The translations under genes were made by a program, and so were the position numbers. From the NCBI RefSeq assembly GCF_036898825.1, contig NZ_JARUND010000002.1, positions 4,278,001 to 4,342,000 of the forward strand: a DNA stretch of 64,000 nucleotides, given 5' to 3'. The notes below the pieces were generated by a model that saw nothing but the letters and a program-made list of their open reading frames with translations, ran no database searches and was not told where the DNA came from. Position 1 is the stretch's first letter, and every line of letters begins with the position of its first letter. Of the stretch, positions 61,207-64,000 are shown in pieces. Source of the stretch: Streptomyces sp. B21-083 (GTDB lineage Bacteria > Actinomycetota > Actinomycetes > Streptomycetales > Streptomycetaceae).

Positions 61207-61235
61207 TACAGAGTGGTACGTCTGGAGTATCCGGA

Positions 61236-61330
61236 CCGGCGTTTGAGGACGAGCGCTTTCGGCGCGAAGGGGGGTCTGGGGGCGCAGCCCCCAGGGACGG
61301 GATGGGACGGGTAGGGGCGGCGGGGGCGAA
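61236..61330. repeat. Right half of the interrupted dispersed repeat
   Basis: It runs from CCGGCGTTTGAGGACGAGC through GGGGGGTCTGGGGGCGCAGC to GGGTAGGGGCGGCGGGGGCG and continues the left half at 58048-58078. The order equals that of the complete copy at 49885-50013. Confidence 0.8.
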
Positions 61331-61373
61331 AAACCCACCGCTCACCCCCACCGCGCCCCAACCCCAAACCCAC

Positions 61374-63080
61374 CTACGTCGTACGACGCCGCCGCGCCCC
61401 CGGCCGCCGCTCACTGGGCCGAGTAACCGGATCCCCCGACTCCACAGCGGAAGCCCTCCGCCGCAGCCCGAAGTCCGCCAACGCCTCCGCCAGCTTCAGC
61501 ACGGACGGCTCCGGAGCCATCACATCCACCCGCAGCCCATGCTCCTCCGCGGTCTTCGCCGTGGCCGGCCCGATACACGCGATCACCGTCACGTTATGAG
61601 GCTTGCCCGCGATTCCCACCAGGTTCCGCACAGTGGACGACGACGTGAAGAGAACGGCGTCGAAGCCACCCCCCTTGATCGCCTCCCGGGTCTCCGGCGG
61701 CGGCGGCGACGCCCGCACCGTCCGGTAGGCCGTGACGTCGTCGACCTCCCAACCCAGCTCGATCAGCCCGGCGACCAACGTCTCCGTGGCGATGTCGGCC
61801 CGAGGCAGGAACACCCGGTCGATCGGGTCGAAGACCGGGTCGTACAGCGGCCAGTCCTCCAGCAACCCGGCCGCCGACTGCTCGCCGCTGGGCACCAGAT
61901 CAGGCTTCACACCGAAGGCGACCAACGCCTTGGCGGTCTGCTCCCCGACCGCCGCGACCTTGATCCCGGCGAAGGCACGAGCGTCGAGCCCGTACTCCTC
62001 GAACTTCTCCCGCACGGCCTTGACGGCGTTGACCGACGTGAAGGCGATCCACTCGTACCGCCCCGTGACCAGCCCCTTGACCGCCCGCTCCATCTGCTGC
62101 GGGGTCCGAGGCGGCTCGACGGCGATCGTCGGCACCTCGTGCGGCACGGCCCCGTAGGACCGCAGCTGGTCGGAGAGCGCCGCCGACTGTTCCTTCGTAC
62201 GCGGCACCAGAACCCGCCACCCGAACAGGGCCTTGCTCTCGAACCACGACAACTGCTCGCGCTGAGCGGCGGCGAACCGCTCACCGACCACGGCTATCAC
62301 CGGCCGGCCGCCGTCGGGCGACGGCAGCACCTTGCCCTGCTTGAACGTCTGGGCGATGGTCCCCAGCGTCGCCGACCAGGTCCGCTGACGCGTCGTGGTC
62401 CCGGCGATCGTCACGGTCAGCGGCGTATCGGGCTTACGCCCGGCCGCGACCAGCTCGCCCGCGGCGGCGGCCACCGAGTCCAGGGTCGTCGAGACGACGA
62501 CGGTCCCGTCCGACGCCCCGACCTCGGTCCAGCACCGGTCCGAGGCCGTACGGGCGTCCACGAACCGGACGTCCGCGCCCTGCGCGTCCCGCAGCGGCAC
62601 ACCCGCGTACGCGGGCACACCCACGGCGGCCGCGACACCCGGGACCACCTCGAAGGGAACGCCCGCGCGGGCGCAGGCCAGCATCTCCTCGGCGGCGTAC
62701 GCGTCGAGCCCGGGATCCCCGGACACCGCACGCACGACCCGCCTGCCGCCCCTCGCGGCCTCCATGACAAGATGTGCGGCATCCCGCACAGCGGGTACAC
62801 CAGCGCTTGTTGACGCGCCGTCAACAACCGCTAGTTGAGGCGTGCCTGTGCCTGGATACGTGCTGCCAATAGGCGCGTCCAATTCGGTGTTGAGCTCGGC
62901 TACGCCTTGTCTGGCGTGCGTGCGTACGACGTCGAGCACCTCGTGCTCGGCGACCAGTACGTCCGCGTTGGCCAGCGCCTCGACGGCGCGCAGAGTCAGT
63001 AGTCCCGGATCCCCGGGTCCGGCACCAAGAAAGGTGACGTGCCCGTGGTCCGGACCGGCGGGAAGGGTGGTGGGGCTCAC
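61374..63080 (-). CDS. hemD: Bifunctional uroporphyrinogen-III methyltransferase/synthase (HemD fusion)
   Basis: A 568-residue fusion. The N-terminal about 250 residues are a tetrapyrrole methylase domain (VTFLGAGPGDPGLLTLRAVEAL, AVSGDPGLDAYAAEEM, VVPGVAAAVGVPAYAGVPL). The C-terminal half is uroporphyrinogen-III synthase (GWRVLVPRTKEQSAALSDQLRSYGAVPHEVPTI, YEWIAFTSVNAVKAV, FLPRADIATETLVAGL), which closes linear hydroxymethylbilane to the asymmetric macrocycle. Its ATG overlaps the hemC stop (ATGA), so the two are coupled. The methylase N-terminus lacks some residues of CobA enzymes, so methylation is less certain than ring closure. Confidence 0.9.
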   Translation of the reverse strand: MSPTTLPAGPDHGHVTFLGAGPGDPGLLTLRAVEALANADVLVAEHEVLDVVRTHARQGVAELNTELDAPIGSTYPGTGTPQLAVVDGASTSAGVPAVRDAAHLVMEAARGGRRVVRAVSGDPGLDAYAAEEMLACARAGVPFEVVPGVAAAVGVPAYAGVPLRDAQGADVRFVDARTASDRCWTEVGASDGTVVVSTTLDSVAAAAGELVAAGRKPDTPLTVTIAGTTTRQRTWSATLGTIAQTFKQGKVLPSPDGGRPVIAVVGERFAAAQREQLSWFESKALFGWRVLVPRTKEQSAALSDQLRSYGAVPHEVPTIAVEPPRTPQQMERAVKGLVTGRYEWIAFTSVNAVKAVREKFEEYGLDARAFAGIKVAAVGEQTAKALVAFGVKPDLVPSGEQSAAGLLEDWPLYDPVFDPIDRVFLPRADIATETLVAGLIELGWEVDDVTAYRTVRASPPPPETREAIKGGGFDAVLFTSSSTVRNLVGIAGKPHNVTVIACIGPATAKTAEEHGLRVDVMAPEPSVLKLAEALADFGLRRRASAVESGDPVTRPSERRPGARRRRTT

Positions 63081-64000
63081 TGTGCTCGCTCCCCCATCAG
63101 ACCGGCCGCGCCCTTGGCAAGCATCTCGGCTGCGAGTTCACGGCCGAGCGCCATTGCTTGGTCGTACGTCTCGGGCACGGGACCGGTGGTGGACAGCTGC
63201 ACCAGCGTCGAGCCGTCGGTCGTGCCGACGACGCCGCGCAGGCGCATCTCCTTGACAATCTGCCCGTCGGCCAGAAGGTCGGCCAGCGCACCCACAGGGG
63301 CGCTGCAACCGGCCTCCAGGGCGGCGAGCAGTGACCGTTCGGCGGTCACGGCGGCCCGGGTGTCCGGGTCGTCGAGCTCGCCGAGTGCCGCGATCAGGTC
63401 AGAGTCGTGGGAGGTGTTCCCCGCTCTGCACTCGATCGCCAGGGCCCCTTGGCCAGGGGCAGGCAGAACCATGTCGACCGACAGGAAGTCGGTCACTTCG
63501 TCGGCGCGCCCGATGCGGTTGAGCCCGGCCGCGGCCAGGACAACGGCGTCCAGCTCACCGCCGCGCACGAACCCGATCCGGGTGTCGACGTTCCCCCGGA
63601 CCGGCACCACCTCGACGCTCAGCCCATGGGCACGCGCGTACGCGTTCAGCTGGGCCGTACGCCGGGTCGAACCCGTCCCCACCCGCGCGCCGGGCGGCAG
63701 GTCGGTGAACTTCAGGTCGCCGCGCGCCACCAGGACGTCACGAGGATCCTCGCGCTCCGGTATCGCGGCGAGCACCAGGTCGTCGGGCTGCGCGGTCGGC
63801 AGGTCCTTCAGCGAGTGCACCGCGAAGTCGACCTCCCCGCGCAGCAACGCCTCGCGCAGGGCGGTCACGAAGACACCTGTGCCGCCGATCTGGGCGAGGT
63901 CCGCACGGGACACGTCGCCGTACGTCGTGATCTCGACGAGCTCGACGGGCCGCCCGGTCAGCCGCCTCACGGCGTCGGCGACCTGCCCGGACTGGGCCAG
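63077..64000 (-). CDS. hemC: Hydroxymethylbilane synthase (porphobilinogen deaminase), N-terminus cut by window
   Basis: The reading frame runs to the window edge; the missing start codes only the first residues (the visible start is LAQSGQVADAVRRLTGRPVELVEITTYGD, preceded in the family by M...RLGTRRS.LA). It polymerises four porphobilinogens on a dipyrromethane cofactor attached to the Cys in LEAGCSAPVGALA. FAVHSLKDLPTAQP, VGTGSTRRTAQLNAYA and VRGNVDTRIGFV motifs are intact. It is the first visible gene of the leftward hemC-hemD unit and is probably preceded by hemA outside the window. Confidence 0.93.
   Translation of the reverse strand: MAQSGQVADAVRRLTGRPVELVEITTYGDVSRADLAQIGGTGVFVTALREALLRGEVDFAVHSLKDLPTAQPDDLVLAAIPEREDPRDVLVARGDLKFTDLPPGARVGTGSTRRTAQLNAYARAHGLSVEVVPVRGNVDTRIGFVRGGELDAVVLAAAGLNRIGRADEVTDFLSVDMVLPAPGQGALAIECRAGNTSHDSDLIAALGELDDPDTRAAVTAERSLLAALEAGCSAPVGALADLLADGQIVKEMRLRGVVGTTDGSTLVQLSTTGPVPETYDQAMALGRELAAEMLAKGAAGLMGERAQ

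Larger units (their letters stand above)
58079..61235. mobile_element. Decayed integrative element carrying a second methionyl-tRNA synthetase
   Basis: An insertion of about 3.16 kb between hemD and hemB that splits a dispersed repeat. Its ends carry an inverted pair, CCGGATACTC (58080-58089) and GAGTATCCGG (61225-61234). A degenerate serine integrase starts about 20 bases from the right end, as expected for an integrase next to its attachment site. A fragment resembling a tyrosine-integrase C-terminus lies near the left end. The only intact gene is the synthetase. The inverted ends fit either the two half-sites of a serine-integrase attP or transposon ends; the integrase position favours the former. 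Confidence 0.7.

Noticed and set aside
58080..61234. Reading the inserted element as a DDE transposon with terminal inverted repeats
   Set aside because: No transposase is present, no clear target duplication can be defined, and a serine integrase remnant starts beside one end.
1..64000. tRNA or rRNA genes and CRISPR arrays
   Set aside because: No cloverleaf-like segment, rRNA motif or regularly spaced repeat was noticed; a tRNAscan-SE and CRISPR search would settle this.

Overview
This window is chromosomal DNA of a Streptomyces or very close actinomycete. It is GC-rich, with frequent GTG and TTG starts and ATGA/GTGA overlaps. Streptomycete families are common (DUF4232, DUF2637, DUF6153, DUF6126, DUF805, DUF574-type methyltransferase, ALF-repeat protein). 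It encodes a class I lysyl-tRNA synthetase and carries interspersed repeats typical of the genus. No rRNA, tRNA or CRISPR array was seen.

1-9.1 kb and 13.6-21.3 kb look like one glycan-use locus in two blocks. The first holds the end of an RpiR-type regulator, a GH38 alpha-mannosidase, a His-rich coupled protein and a sugar ABC transporter without its ATPase. The second holds a GH3 glycosidase, a BadF-type (GlcNAc-kinase-like) sugar kinase, a GH5 protein resembling GH5_18 beta-mannosidases and a NagZ-type GH3 hexosaminidase. Together these could dismantle alpha-Man/beta-Man/GlcNAc structures such as N-glycan cores. Between the blocks (9.2-13.6 kb) lie unrelated accessory genes: a DUF4232 lipoprotein, a DinB protein, gene remnants, an orphan Phd antitoxin, and a TmrB-like ATPase back to back with a chloramphenicol phosphotransferase. 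A sigma factor/PASTA pair sits just before the NagZ gene.

21.5-28.6 kb is accessory: a frameshifted histidine phosphatase, a DUF6153/DUF305 pair, a four-gene overlapping operon divergent from a GntR regulator, and a two-gene unit (a DUF4365-like nuclease plus a 418-residue protein of unknown family). That unit has a promoter matching the actinobacterial PafBC (RecA-NDp) DNA-damage motif and is the best candidate for an undescribed system here.

29.1-43.1 kb is mostly ordinary chromosome: a two-component system, a flavin oxidoreductase/reductase pair, YnfA, an SDR, RtcB, two DUF3558-like lipoproteins, a DUF2637 protein, and a secreted FG-GAP protein with a broken trypsin triad. 43.6-47.9 kb encodes a giant Ala-rich ALF-repeat exported protein followed by two small membrane proteins, resembling a polymorphic-toxin/immunity layout.

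48-57 kb holds lysS, argS and small secreted, membrane or enzyme genes. One of these (DUF4253) has a second perfect PafBC-type promoter. 57-64 kb is the haem cluster hemC-hemD-hemB read leftwards. It is interrupted between hemD and hemB by a decayed integrative element of about 3.2 kb (58079-61235). The element sits inside a dispersed repeat, has inverted 10-bp ends and recombinase remnants, and carries an intact second methionyl-tRNA synthetase with a structured leader.
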